Under the pieces are notes generated by a model. The model was given only the letters and a program-made list of their open reading frames with translations. It ran no database searches and was not told the origin of the DNA. A stretch of DNA of 46,206 bases, from NCBI GenBank assembly GCA_016871445.1, contig VHDH01000017.1:1-46206 (forward strand), in the 5' to 3' direction. The position numbers and the translations under genes are program-made. This document shows, one piece after another, positions 23,831 through 33,180 of the stretch. Every line of letters begins with the position of its first letter. The first letter of the stretch is position 1. Origin of the DNA: Verrucomicrobiota bacterium. Lineage in GTDB: Bacteria; Verrucomicrobiota; Verrucomicrobiia; Limisphaerales; SXTU01.

Positions 23831-26800
23831 TTAATCCACCTCCGGCGGAACAAAGGCGACGGTGGACTGAATCGCGTAGTAGCAGGTGCAGCCGGAGCTG
23901 GCCTCGACTTGCACGATGATGCCGCCCGCCGGGATGATGTTGATGAGGCAACCGGGGCGCATCCCAGTGAAGTTCATCAAGGTGCCGCCCGTGGCTGCGT
24001 CGCGCATCACCGTGTAGCCGTCACGATAAAACAGCATGCCCGCCGAGGCCGACATCTGGCCGCACGCACCATTGCGCGGGACGGACCACGGAATCATTCC
24101 CTTCGGGCCGGGCTTGGTCACGGCCGCGCCAGTGCGAAGGTCGTAGGCCTTGGGCCGGCCGATGACGCGCTCGCCGACGAGCACGGGGCGCACGCTGTTG
24201 CCAATGGCTTCATTCCAAAGCGGCGAGCCGTCCGCGGCAGAGAGCGCAAGCGCGCGGCGCTCGCCCTCGTCGCCCTTCGGCGCACCGTAGGCGGAGTAAA
24301 CGCCCGAGAGCAGCAGCACGCCGTTCTTCGCGGTGAGGCAGAGGTTGCCGGTCCAGTTGCCGCACTTGGTGAGGTCGTGGTCCCGTGCCCAGAGCGGCTT
24401 GCCCGTCGCAAGGTCGAGCGCGGTGACGGTGCGGATTGGCGTCGGCGGTGGTCCATCGGCCTTGGCGGGCTTGGGCTTGCCCACTTCCTTGTGCGCCTCC
24501 ATCACGGTGAGGACTTTCGGCGCGTTGGTCTGGCCGCGATGCTCCACGAGAAACACTTTCCCGCCCGACACCGCGAACGTGCTGTTCCGCATCGCGGCGC
24601 TGTCGTAACGCCACTTGAGCGCGCCCGTCCGCACGTCATACGCGAAGAGCGTGCGACTGAATTGATAGCCCGCCGACGCGCTGCCGATGAGCAGGTCGCC
24701 ATCGGTGGCGACGTAGGCCCATGTGCCGGGCTTGCCATCGGGGCCGGGTGGCACCGGGAACGTGCGGCGTGTCGCGCCGGTGACGAGGTCGAGTTGGTGA
24801 CACTCCTTGTCTGCTGCGACGAACAGCCCGTGCGGCGAGACGGCGAGATTCCCGCAGTCCTGCGTGATGTCGAGCCGCTCGGCTCCGGGAAACTCGCGCT
24901 CCCAGTAAGGCAGGCCATTGTAGGCGTCGAAGCTCAACAGCAGCGGCGTCTTCGTCTGCTGGCGCGTGCCCTCGACAAACATCCGGCCCGCGAGTTGGAG
25001 CGGCGCTTCGCTGCGACGGTGGCGGTCGTGCATCTTGTCCGCGCCGGGCTCGCCATACCACAGCACCTCGGGCCGACCGCGAACGCGCTCGTCATCGGAG
25101 GAGCCGGAGTTGCCGGCGTCGGCGTATTGGTGCGTCCAGTCGCGCGCGCCGGGCAGCGCGCCGCGCACAAGCTTCGTCCACGCGCCGCCCCCAAGCTGGG
25201 CGGAACTCACGGCTCCGGCAGAGGTCCAAGTCGCGTCGGGCGAGCTGAGGTTGCCGAGCAGCACACCGCCGTGCGGCTTCAACACGCGGAGCAACGCGCG
25301 GGCGGTCACAGCACCTTGCGCGAGCGACGCTGCATCAGCCACGACCAGGTTCGCGAAGTAAGGCGGGAACGGGAGCGCGTTCGTCTGGCCAGCGGGCAGG
25401 AGGTTCACCTCTACCTTCGTCCCGTAAAGGCCGGCTCCGGAAAGAGCTTTGCGTCCAGCCCCAGCGCGAGTTGGGTCGCTCTCGGCGACGTGAATCCGCA
25501 ACTCGGTGCGCTTCGCGAGTTCCGCGGCGAGAGCGGTGGCGTTGTCCCCGAGCAGCAGTGCGTAACCACGCGTCACACCCGACTCCTTCACGACGGCCTC
25601 CGCGAGCGCCGCCGCTCGCGCGTCGCTCGCGAGTGCGGGTTTTGCCGGCATCGCCGGTGCCGGCGCGCTCGTGCCGAAGCAATGCAGCCGCCCATTTTCT
25701 AGGCTCACCACGAGTCGGCCATTCGCTACGGCGAGGCCCTTCACCACGCCGTCCACCCTGCCGGTCCACGCGGCTTTGCCCGTCGCGGTGTCCACGGCCA
25801 CAACGGAGTTCGAGCCACCCGCGATGACGTGCGCGCCCGCCGCGATGACGAGCTGCAAGTTGGGCGCGGCGTAAGTCCACTTCACCGCTGCCGTCGGGAA
25901 GCTCGCGCGTTTCGGCGCGGCATCGGCGGCGGCGCGGTCGAACGCGGTGAGGACGTTCGGCTTGGGCGCGGGCTCGCGGCCATACTTGGGCACCGGCGGA
26001 CCGGCCAGCTTGAAGTAATGCGTCTTCGTCGCGATGACTTGCGCAGCCTCGCGCACCGTGGAGACGTGCTTGCCGTCGGGCGTGTAGCTGTGCAGTTCGT
26101 TCTGCGAACCGAGTAAATAGAGGTCATCCACGAGCACACCGTAGTCGCCGCTGACGACGCCCTTGCTCGGCACGATGAGGTAAGTCTTCACCATCGAGCC
26201 GCGCAACGCGCCGTCCGTGCGCGCGTAAGCGAGCGGCGCGGTGCGGCCGCACGGCACGTAGAGCTGGTCCGCCGTGGCGAGCAGGTAGCCTTGCGGCGCG
26301 AGCGCGGTGTAGGCCTCGGACCTGGGGGCGGAGCTGTTGCGCCAAAGCGCCTTGCCCGTCGCGGCATCGAAGGCAGCCACCGTGGTTTCGCGCGCGGGAA
26401 AAATCCCTGCCCCGCAGTAAGCCACGCCGCCATCCACGAGCACACTTGTGCGCACCGGCCAAAGTGAACTCAACCGCCCCGCACCGAGAATGCGCGTCTC
26501 GCCCGCGCCAGGCCGCGCGCTCCACACGAGCCGGCCATCCTGCGCGTCGAGGCAATAAACCAGCCCGTCATCCGACCCAGCGTAAACCCGCCCGCCCGCC
26601 ACCGTCGGCGCGAGTCGCACCGGGCCTTCGGTGAAGAACGTCCAACGCTTCGCCCCCGTGCGCGCGTCCACGGCGTGGATGCCATTGTCCACCGCCGAGC
26701 CGAAAAAGACCGTGTCACCCGCCAGCGCGACGTGCGTGGCGTCATCGAAGGCGAGCTTGGGCAATTCATTGTAGCCCGCCTGCGGGCTGGGCCACGCGCG

Positions 26801-26989
26801 GGTCGGCTCGGCGGGCGGCGTGTAAGCCCACAGTTCGTTCAGCGGGAATGCGAGCGTCTCGCCCGACACGCCGCTGCGCGCGCGGTCGTGCATGAACGTG
26901 GGCCAGTCCTCGGCCAGCGCGGCGGCAACGAGGAACAGCGAAGCGAGCAACAGCGCGGCGCGACGAACTGGGCGAACTGAGACGGACAT
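23831..26989 (-). CDS. Secreted PQQ-type beta-propeller protein with an embedded methyltransferase-like domain
   Basis: 1052 residues. A signal peptide (RRAALLLASLFLVAAALA) precedes a propeller built from blades with the W-x-(A/G)-x-T-G-K-x-x-W type signature, e.g. HAVDARTGAKRWTF, YCLDAQDGRLVWS, AAFDAATGKALW and AVDTATGKAAW. Residues of about 455-580 differ: GYALLLGDNATALAAELAKR, then RIHVAESDP and LRVLKPHGGVLLG, which follow the Rossmann order of class I SAM methyltransferases, although the glycine motif is weak (LGDN). More blades follow (TGATRRTF, VRTGALKWRY, LATGKPLWA). Probably periplasmic; function unknown. It starts the set with PSD1-B and PSD1-A. No Shine-Dalgarno is seen before ATG 26989. 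Confidence 0.82.
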   Translation of the reverse strand: MSVSVRPVRRAALLLASLFLVAAALAEDWPTFMHDRARSGVSGETLAFPLNELWAYTPPAEPTRAWPSPQAGYNELPKLAFDDATHVALAGDTVFFGSAVDNGIHAVDARTGAKRWTFFTEGPVRLAPTVAGGRVYAGSDDGLVYCLDAQDGRLVWSARPGAGETRILGAGRLSSLWPVRTSVLVDGGVAYCGAGIFPARETTVAAFDAATGKALWRNSSAPRSEAYTALAPQGYLLATADQLYVPCGRTAPLAYARTDGALRGSMVKTYLIVPSKGVVSGDYGVLVDDLYLLGSQNELHSYTPDGKHVSTVREAAQVIATKTHYFKLAGPPVPKYGREPAPKPNVLTAFDRAAADAAPKRASFPTAAVKWTYAAPNLQLVIAAGAHVIAGGSNSVVAVDTATGKAAWTGRVDGVVKGLAVANGRLVVSLENGRLHCFGTSAPAPAMPAKPALASDARAAALAEAVVKESGVTRGYALLLGDNATALAAELAKRTELRIHVAESDPTRAGAGRKALSGAGLYGTKVEVNLLPAGQTNALPFPPYFANLVVADAASLAQGAVTARALLRVLKPHGGVLLGNLSSPDATWTSAGAVSSAQLGGGAWTKLVRGALPGARDWTHQYADAGNSGSSDDERVRGRPEVLWYGEPGADKMHDRHRRSEAPLQLAGRMFVEGTRQQTKTPLLLSFDAYNGLPYWEREFPGAERLDITQDCGNLAVSPHGLFVAADKECHQLDLVTGATRRTFPVPPGPDGKPGTWAYVATDGDLLIGSASAGYQFSRTLFAYDVRTGALKWRYDSAAMRNSTFAVSGGKVFLVEHRGQTNAPKVLTVMEAHKEVGKPKPAKADGPPPTPIRTVTALDLATGKPLWARDHDLTKCGNWTGNLCLTAKNGVLLLSGVYSAYGAPKGDEGERRALALSAADGSPLWNEAIGNSVRPVLVGERVIGRPKAYDLRTGAAVTKPGPKGMIPWSVPRNGACGQMSASAGMLFYRDGYTVMRDAATGGTLMNFTGMRPGCLINIIPAGGIIVQVEASSGCTCYYAIQSTVAFVPPEVD

Positions 26990-27075
26990 GTCTTACGATG
27001 TGTTTGCTGGCGAAAAGTGGACGCAACGGCGCGCAGGACAATGCAACCAAAGCAGCGCTCCACAAATCCGTCGTT

Positions 27076-29358
27076 TCACGACCGCCGCGAGCGCAGCCGC
27101 AGCGCGTTGCCGATCACCAGTAAGTCAGACAGGCCCATCGCTGCAGCGCAAAGGACTGGACTTAGCAGACCCAGCACGGTTAACGGCACAGCGGCGGCGT
27201 TGTAGAAGAACGCCCAAAAAAGATTCTGCCGGATGGTCCGCAGGGTTGCCTGTGCGAGCCCGAGTGCGTTTGGAATGGCCTGAATGTCAGACTGAAGGAG
27301 AATAATGTCCGCCGCCTCGCGCGCCACGTCACTCGCTCGCGCGACGGCGATGCCGAGGTCTGCCTGCGCAAGCGCGGGCGCATCGTTGATGCCGTCGCCG
27401 ACGAAGGCCACGCGTTGACCGCAGTTTTGCAACCGCTGCACCAGCTCGGCCTTCTGCTCAGGCTGAATCTCTGCAAAGACGTTCTCCCGAGGTATTCCCA
27501 CTTGGGCGGCGATGGCGACCGCCGTCTGTAAGTTGTCCCCGGTCACCAGGCAGACGTTTTTGCCCTGACGTTGCAGACCGGAAATCACCTCGACGGCGCG
27601 CGGCTTCAATTGGTCGCGCAGCGCGAACAGCGCGAGCAACTCGGAGCCGCGCGCGAGGCCGAGAACAGTCGCGCCCTGCGCCATCCATTCAGAGGTAAAT
27701 GAGTTGTCTGCAATGTTCACGCCGCTTTGCGTGAGCCAGCGAAATGAGCCGAGACGGACAATCTCGCCTTCACTGGTGGCTTCAATCCCTAAACCGCGCA
27801 TTTCCCGCCAGTGCGCCAAGCTGGGCTGCGATGTGACTGCACGATGGGCGGCGATGGCCCGGCTCAACGGATGATTCGAGGGGGCGGCCAGCAGGGCGGC
27901 GAGTTGCTTGACCGGCAAGGCCCCCGGCTTCACCTCAAACACCGCCGCCACGGCGAGCTTGCCCTCTGTTATCGTGCCGGTTTTGTCAAAAAGCATGGCG
28001 GTAATGCGCCCACTTTTTTCCAAGGCCTCGCCATCGCGGATAAGGATACCGCGCCGCGCGGCCGCGTTCACGCCGGCCATGATGGCGACTGGCGTGGCCA
28101 GCCCCATCGCACACGGGCACGCGACAATGAGCACGCCGGCTGCATGGATGAACGCCGCCGCCAAGGGCGACGCAGGAAAATGCTCCGGCCTCAGGAACGG
28201 CAGCAGGGTGGTGGCCGTGCGCACTGCGCTTTCATAAGCCAAGCCCCACCAAAGCCCCGTGCCGAGCGCGACGAGCACCACGACGGGCACAAACACCGCG
28301 CTGACCTGGTCGCCAAGCTTCTGAAGCTGGGCGCGGCTGGACTGCGCGCGTTGCACAACGGCAATGATTTGGGCCAGTGCGGTCGCATCGCCAGTAGCGG
28401 TAACCCGCAAGACGAGGCGGCCGTTTTGGTTCAATGTGCCGCCGTAGAGCTTCGCACCAGGTGACTTTTCCACAGGCAGTGATTCACCCGTGAGCATCGC
28501 CTCCTCCACGGCGGACTGGCCTTCGAGGACTTCACCGTCCACCGGCACTCGTTCACCAGGACGGAGCGCGACGTGATCGCCTGGCTTAAGTTCGGCCACG
28601 GCGATTTCAGTTTCGGCCCCGCTGTCATCAAGCCGACGAGCGACGGGTGGCGCGAGATTAAGTAACGCTTGCAGCGCGTCCGCTGCCCGCGCACTCATGC
28701 GGGATTCCAGCCAGTGGCCAACGCTGATCAGCGAGATGATCGCCACCGCCTCCATATAGTAAAGGTGGCCAGACCACCCGGTGAACAACGCCCAAGTGCT
28801 AAAGCCGAAGGCCGTCGTGGAGCCCAGTGCGACGAGAGTGTCCATGTTGGAGCTGCCGATCTTGAGTTGCCGCCACGCGCCGACGTAGAAGCGCGCCCCG
28901 CATAGGGCCTGCACTGGCAGCGCGAGCGCAAAAGCTGTCCACTGAAACCACTGCTCCATGCCGAGACGGAAACCCCATTCGCTCAGCATCAGCAGCAGCA
29001 TGACTGTGCTACCGAGGACGACGTTGAACTGCCAACCCGCCAGCGGGGACCAAAGCGATTGGCGATTAGCGCGTGTTGATTGATGATTTGGCCGGGCTTC
29101 GAACCCTGCGGCGGCGAGCGCGCGGACAATGGTTTCCGCGCTTGGCTTCGCTTCCGGCTGCCAACGTACGTTGGCGCGCGGCGGTGCGAGCGTGACCACA
29201 ACACTGGCGACGCCGGGTAACGCCTCCAAAGCCGCCGTGGCTTTGCGCACACAGTTTTGGCAGTTCAGTCCAGTGACGGAAAAATCCGTCGCGTCCGCGG
29301 GGGACGCAAGCCGGGGCGAGCCGCAGTCGTTATCGCAACCACAAGTCATCGCCGGCAT
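27076..29358 (-). CDS. copA: Copper-type P1B ATPase (heavy-metal translocating)
   Basis: About 760 residues (counts below are from the longer frame beginning 29385). A Cys-rich N-terminus (MTCGCDNDCG) is followed by one HMA domain (GLNCQNCVRKA, CxxC at 42-45), about eight TM segments, the actuator TGES (300-303), the metal-binding CPC (424-426), phosphorylation D468-KTGT, HP of the N domain (506-507) and GDGINDAPAL. CPC plus YNAAAVPL in TM7 fits monovalent copper export; TM8 reads MGLSDLLVIGN, where typical Cu pumps have M-x-x-S-S, so specificity is likely but not certain. The linker NHQSTRANRQS after the HMA domain comes from a short repeat. ATG 29358 or 29349 could be the start. It is divergent from the aminotransferase gene. 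Confidence 0.92.
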   Translation of the reverse strand: MPAMTCGCDNDCGSPRLASPADATDFSVTGLNCQNCVRKATAALEALPGVASVVVTLAPPRANVRWQPEAKPSAETIVRALAAAGFEARPNHQSTRANRQSLWSPLAGWQFNVVLGSTVMLLLMLSEWGFRLGMEQWFQWTAFALALPVQALCGARFYVGAWRQLKIGSSNMDTLVALGSTTAFGFSTWALFTGWSGHLYYMEAVAIISLISVGHWLESRMSARAADALQALLNLAPPVARRLDDSGAETEIAVAELKPGDHVALRPGERVPVDGEVLEGQSAVEEAMLTGESLPVEKSPGAKLYGGTLNQNGRLVLRVTATGDATALAQIIAVVQRAQSSRAQLQKLGDQVSAVFVPVVVLVALGTGLWWGLAYESAVRTATTLLPFLRPEHFPASPLAAAFIHAAGVLIVACPCAMGLATPVAIMAGVNAAARRGILIRDGEALEKSGRITAMLFDKTGTITEGKLAVAAVFEVKPGALPVKQLAALLAAPSNHPLSRAIAAHRAVTSQPSLAHWREMRGLGIEATSEGEIVRLGSFRWLTQSGVNIADNSFTSEWMAQGATVLGLARGSELLALFALRDQLKPRAVEVISGLQRQGKNVCLVTGDNLQTAVAIAAQVGIPRENVFAEIQPEQKAELVQRLQNCGQRVAFVGDGINDAPALAQADLGIAVARASDVAREAADIILLQSDIQAIPNALGLAQATLRTIRQNLFWAFFYNAAAVPLTVLGLLSPVLCAAAMGLSDLLVIGNALRLRSRRS
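29053..29093. repeat. GCGATTGGCGATTAGC-type repeat inside copA
   Basis: GCGATTGGCGATTAGCGCGTGTTGATTGATGATTTGGCC (cited as the span) repeats the words GATT and TTGATTGATGATT. In the gene's frame it reads NHQSTRANRQS, lying in the flexible linker between the HMA domain and the first TM helix. It is similar in wording to the repeat at 19357-19382. Confidence 0.45.
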
Positions 29359-29450
29359 AAAACCACAGACGCCGCGCGGGCGCACGCAACGGTTGCAAGC
29401 CTGACCGTCCTGCCGCTTGCAAATCTCGCCATCGTGCGGGACAAACGCGC

Positions 29451-30302
29451 GTGTTCGTCTTCCTCAATGGCCGGCTTATCCCGGCGGCCGACGCAGTCGT
29501 GTCCGTCTTTGACCGTGGCTTTCTTTACGGCGACGGGCTGTTCGAAACGTTGCGGGTGATGAAGGGCGTGCCGCTGGACTGGGACGGACACTGGCGACGA
29601 CTCGCCCACGGCGCAGAGACGCTCAAGGTTAAGCTGCCCTTTACCTCAGAGGTGCTCCGCGCCCAAGCCCGCGAGCTCAGTCGGCACAATCAACTTCCCG
29701 AGGCCATTCTTCGCCTTACGCTTTCGCGGGGCGTCGGGTCACGCGGCTATTCCCCACGCGGAGCGGACACCCCGACGTTCATCATGTCGCTGCATCCCGC
29801 GCCCGTGCTCGGTCCCCGCGCGCCGCAATGGAAGCTCCACACAGCCTCGCTGCGCTTGCCAACAGGCGACGCCCTCTCCGGCTGCAAGTCTGCGAGCAAA
29901 CTACTCTATGTCCTCGCGCGCGCGGCAGCTGAAGCTGCAGGAGCTAATGACGCCTTGCTGCTCAACGTCCGTGGCGAGTTGGCAGAAAGCGCGAGCGGTA
30001 ATCTCTTCTGGCTGGAGCAGGAAACGGTGCACACCCCGCCCCTGGAGAGTGGGGCTCTGCCAGGAACCACCCGCGAGCTGGTGCTAGGTTGGTGCGCGGA
30101 ACATCGATTGGTTTTCTGCGAAACGGTGGCGAAACGGGCTCGCCTGCTGCGAGCTAGCGGGTGCTTTCTCACGCTAAGTTCCCTCGGGGTGGTGGAAGTC
30201 ACCGCCCTCGACGGCAAAACCATCCCGACCGCTTCGCTCACGCGGCGGATCCGCAAGGGTGTCCTTTCCAGCTGGCGGCGAATGGCAAAACGCGTCGAAT
30301 GA
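29451..30302 (+). CDS. Class IV PLP aminotransferase (aminodeoxychorismate lyase / branched-chain type)
   Basis: 283 residues. The fold-type IV family includes BCAT, D-amino-acid transaminase and PabC. Evidence: FLNGRLIPAADAVVSVFDRGFLYGDGLFETLRV at the start, the PLP Lys in SGCKSASKLLYVLARAAAEA (about K146), and LAESASGNLFWLE with the PLP-binding Glu (about 179), then GALPGTTRELVL. The family phrase DRGFLYGDGLFET is shared by PabC and D-alanine transaminase-like members. PabC (4-amino-4-deoxychorismate to p-aminobenzoate) is plausible but no pabA or pabB is nearby, so I leave the symbol blank. The first codon is GTG, in the divergent gap with copA. Confidence 0.85.
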   Translation: MFVFLNGRLIPAADAVVSVFDRGFLYGDGLFETLRVMKGVPLDWDGHWRRLAHGAETLKVKLPFTSEVLRAQARELSRHNQLPEAILRLTLSRGVGSRGYSPRGADTPTFIMSLHPAPVLGPRAPQWKLHTASLRLPTGDALSGCKSASKLLYVLARAAAEAAGANDALLLNVRGELAESASGNLFWLEQETVHTPPLESGALPGTTRELVLGWCAEHRLVFCETVAKRARLLRASGCFLTLSSLGVVEVTALDGKTIPTASLTRRIRKGVLSSWRRMAKRVE

Positions 30303-30345
30303 CTGCCCGCTTTGGCCGCGTCAAATTTTCTGCTAACTTGTGGTC

Positions 30346-31752
30346 ATGAATTTCAAGGTCCAAACCCCGCTTCTTAGCCGACGCGCCGCGCTCCAGCGCT
30401 CCGCCGTCGGCTTCGGCTGGCTCGCCGCGTCGTCCCTGCTCGCAGAGCAATCTCCCTCTCCCGCAGTCGCAAAGCCCCCGCGCCTCCTGGCCCCCGCCAA
30501 GCGCATCATCTTCCTCTTCATGAAGGGAGGCCCGTCCCACGTGGACACCTTCGACCCCAAGCCGCTTCTGGACCGCGATGACGGCAAGCCTTATCCCGGT
30601 GAAAAACCCCGTGTTCAATTCGCCCCCACGCTCGACCTCCTCAAGTCCCCGTGGAAATTCCAGAACTACGGCCAGTCCGGCCTGCCCGTCAGCGAACTCT
30701 TCCCGCACGTCGCCCAGTGTATTGACGACCTCTGCATCCTCCGCTCCTGTCACGGCACCAACCCCGCCCACGGCGGCGCGCTCCTCAAGCTCCACACCGG
30801 CAGTGACAACTTCGTTCGCCCCAGCATGGGTGCGTGGGTCAACTACGGTCTCGGCTCCGAGAACCAAAACCTTCCCGGCTTCATCACCATCTGCCCCACG
30901 CTCGCGCACGGCGGCGTGAACAACTGGGGCGCGGCCTTCCTCCCCGCCTGGACGCAAGGCACCCCCATCGGCAACGCCGCCGTCCCCTCAGACAAAGCCC
31001 TCGTCCGCCATATCAACCCCCGCCTCGCGCCGAGCGAACAACGCCAACAGCTCGACCTCCTCGCCGCAATGAATCGCGACCACCTCGCGCAGACCGGCCC
31101 GAACGCCGCGCTCGAGGGCCGCTTGAATTCCTTCGAACTCGCCTTCCGCATGCAGATGGCCATGCCCGAAGCGCAGGACATTTCGCGCGAATCCGAAGCC
31201 ACCAAAAAACTCTACGGCCTCGACGACCCGGTCACTGAGAACTTTGGCCGCCAATGCCTCATGGCCCGCCGCTTCGCCGAGCGCGGCGTGCGCTTCATCC
31301 AGGTTTCCCACAGCGACGCCGACGTGCAATGGGACCAGCACGGCAACCTCCGCAAAGGCCACACCAAGAACGCCGCCGAGGTGGATCGCCCCATCGCTGG
31401 ACTGTTGAAGGACCTGAAAGCCCGCGGCCTCCTCCAAGACACGCTCGTCCTCTGGGGCGGCGAATTTGGCCGCACCCCCGCGGCGCAAGGCGGACGCGAC
31501 GGTCGCGACCACAACCCCGAGGGTTTCACCATGTGGCTGGCCGGCGGCGGCGTAAAACCCGGCATTACCTACGGCGCGACCGACGACTACGGCTGGTTCG
31601 CCGCCCAAAACAAGATCCACATCCACGACCTACACGCCACGCTCCTCGCGCTCCTAGGCCTAGACCACGAGCGTCTTACTTATCGTCACGCCGGACGCGA
31701 CTTTCGCCTGACTGACGTGCATGGGCATGTGGTGACAGACATCTTCGCGTAA
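30346..31752 (+). CDS. DUF1501 family protein, second copy
   Basis: About 468 residues. A Tat-like start (LSRRAALQRSAVGFGWLAASSLLA) precedes FLFMKGGPSHVDTFDPKP, SCHGTNPAHGGALLKL, HSDADVQWDQHGNL, LVLWGGEFGRTPAAQGGRDGRDHNPEGFT, and HIHDLHATLLALLGLDHERLTY. These are the hallmarks of the DUF1501 group, whose fold resembles sulfatase and phosphatase enzymes. It differs from the copy at 4805-6199 in its longer mid-region and its RDHNPEGFTMWLAGGG phrase, the variant usually partnered with PSD1 genes; the PSD1 pair lies only 7-13 kb away but on the other strand. ATG 30346 was chosen (GTG 30340 precedes it). Confidence 0.88.
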   Translation: MNFKVQTPLLSRRAALQRSAVGFGWLAASSLLAEQSPSPAVAKPPRLLAPAKRIIFLFMKGGPSHVDTFDPKPLLDRDDGKPYPGEKPRVQFAPTLDLLKSPWKFQNYGQSGLPVSELFPHVAQCIDDLCILRSCHGTNPAHGGALLKLHTGSDNFVRPSMGAWVNYGLGSENQNLPGFITICPTLAHGGVNNWGAAFLPAWTQGTPIGNAAVPSDKALVRHINPRLAPSEQRQQLDLLAAMNRDHLAQTGPNAALEGRLNSFELAFRMQMAMPEAQDISRESEATKKLYGLDDPVTENFGRQCLMARRFAERGVRFIQVSHSDADVQWDQHGNLRKGHTKNAAEVDRPIAGLLKDLKARGLLQDTLVLWGGEFGRTPAAQGGRDGRDHNPEGFTMWLAGGGVKPGITYGATDDYGWFAAQNKIHIHDLHATLLALLGLDHERLTYRHAGRDFRLTDVHGHVVTDIFA

Positions 31753-31900
31753 GACAATGCCACCGGTGACGATAGCAACGTGGCCGGTGAGGTTGAGTGC
31801 TTGACCGAGAGTATTGGAATTTTAGCGCGAGGTTCAATTAGCAGTCCTGCTAAAGTTGATTGCCAGCGCGCCGCGGGCCGTCAAAGTCACCGCGTCCAAT

Positions 31901-33154
31901 ATGAAACCCTCACTCCTGTTCGTCGTTTGCTCACTGACCTTCCCCGCCGTTGCCGCCGATTGGGCTCAGTGGCGCGGGCCGAACCGCGACGGGCATGTCG
32001 CCGCGACTATCGCCGCGCTACCGAAAGAACCAAGGCAACTGTGGGCCATTCCCGTGGGCAACGGCCAAGCCTCGCCCATTGTGGCAGGCGGCAGATTGAT
32101 CTACCTCGACGAGCAGAAAAACCAGGAAGTCGCGCATTGCGTGGACCTCAAGACTGGCAAGGAGCTTTGGCAGACGGCGGTGGGTGAATCCGAGGCGTTC
32201 TCGAACGCTTACGGCACTGGCCCGCGCTGTACGCCGCTGGTGGATGACGACCGCGTTTATACGCAGACCTGCCGGGGAGAGTTTCGCTGCCTCGCGCTGG
32301 CGGACGGAAAAATTCTTTGGCAGACCAGCTTCGACAAGGACTGGGCCGCTCCCTTCTTGGGCAATTCGAGCAACGCGCCCGAGGCCAAGGAAACGGCCTC
32401 ACGCCGCCACGGCAATAACGGCTCGCCGGTGATCGATGGCGACCGCATCTTCGTCCCCGTGGGCAGCCCGACCAAGGGCACGCTGGTCGCGTTTGACAAG
32501 AAGTCTGGCAAGGTGCTGTGGACGGCGGGCAGAGAGAACACCGCATATTCCTCGCTGATGATTGGCACGCTCGCCGGCACGCGACAGGTCGTCCACCTCA
32601 CGGCGGATTCACTCATGGGTGTGGATGTGGCAAGCGGTAAAATCCTTTGGCAAACGCCCGTGAAGACCGGAGCCAAACGCCATGTGCTCACGCCCTTGCT
32701 CGCGGTCGATTCAGTAACAATTTCATCCTCGTCGGTTGGGCTGACGACGTTCTCGGTCATCAAAGACAGCGGCGGCTTGAAAGTAGAGCCAGCGTGGAAG
32801 AACGATAAAATCAAGGTGACGCTCGCGACGCCTGTGTTGGTCGGCGGCCATCTCTACGGTCTGGGCACAGGCGGCAATAAAACCGAGTTTGTCTGCGTGG
32901 ATTTCAAGACTGGAGAGCAGAAGTGGAGCCAACCCGGCTTCGGCGACTACGCAGCGGTCATCGCCGCCGGCGACAACCTGCTGGTACAGGACATGACCGG
33001 CACGTTGCTGCTGCTCAAGGCCAACCCGGCGAAGTTCGAAGAACTGGGCCGCGCGCAGGTCTGTGGCAACACTTGGAGCCACCCAGCTATCGCCGACGGG
33101 AAGATCTACCAGCGCGATAAGAAGCAGCTCTTCGCGTTGGAGTTGACGAAGTAA
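31901..33154 (+). CDS. Secreted PQQ-like beta-propeller protein
   Basis: 417 residues from ATG 31901. A signal peptide (PSLLFVVCSLTFPAVAADW) precedes WAQWRGPNRDGH, a typical opening of planctomycete/verrucomicrobial quinoprotein-like propellers. Blade repeats include CVDLKTGKELWQT, ALADGKILWQTSF, AFDKKSGKVLWTAG, VDVASGKILWQTPV and VDFKTGEQKWSQP, about seven or eight in all. No active-site Cys pair or other dehydrogenase feature is visible, so enzymatic quinoprotein activity is not implied; protein or polymer binding in the periplasm is likely. It lies after the second DUF1501 gene with a 148-bp gap and converges with the sugar-binding protein gene. Confidence 0.85.
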   Translation: MKPSLLFVVCSLTFPAVAADWAQWRGPNRDGHVAATIAALPKEPRQLWAIPVGNGQASPIVAGGRLIYLDEQKNQEVAHCVDLKTGKELWQTAVGESEAFSNAYGTGPRCTPLVDDDRVYTQTCRGEFRCLALADGKILWQTSFDKDWAAPFLGNSSNAPEAKETASRRHGNNGSPVIDGDRIFVPVGSPTKGTLVAFDKKSGKVLWTAGRENTAYSSLMIGTLAGTRQVVHLTADSLMGVDVASGKILWQTPVKTGAKRHVLTPLLAVDSVTISSSSVGLTTFSVIKDSGGLKVEPAWKNDKIKVTLATPVLVGGHLYGLGTGGNKTEFVCVDFKTGEQKWSQPGFGDYAAVIAAGDNLLVQDMTGTLLLLKANPAKFEELGRAQVCGNTWSHPAIADGKIYQRDKKQLFALELTK

Positions 33155-33180
33155 ATCGCTGCTGCTTTAGCCAAGCGGCC

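Noticed and set aside
23909-25702. 597-codon open frame on the plus strand
   Set aside because: It is antisense to the beta-propeller gene, whose product has clear blade repeats; the shadow has no recognisable domain.
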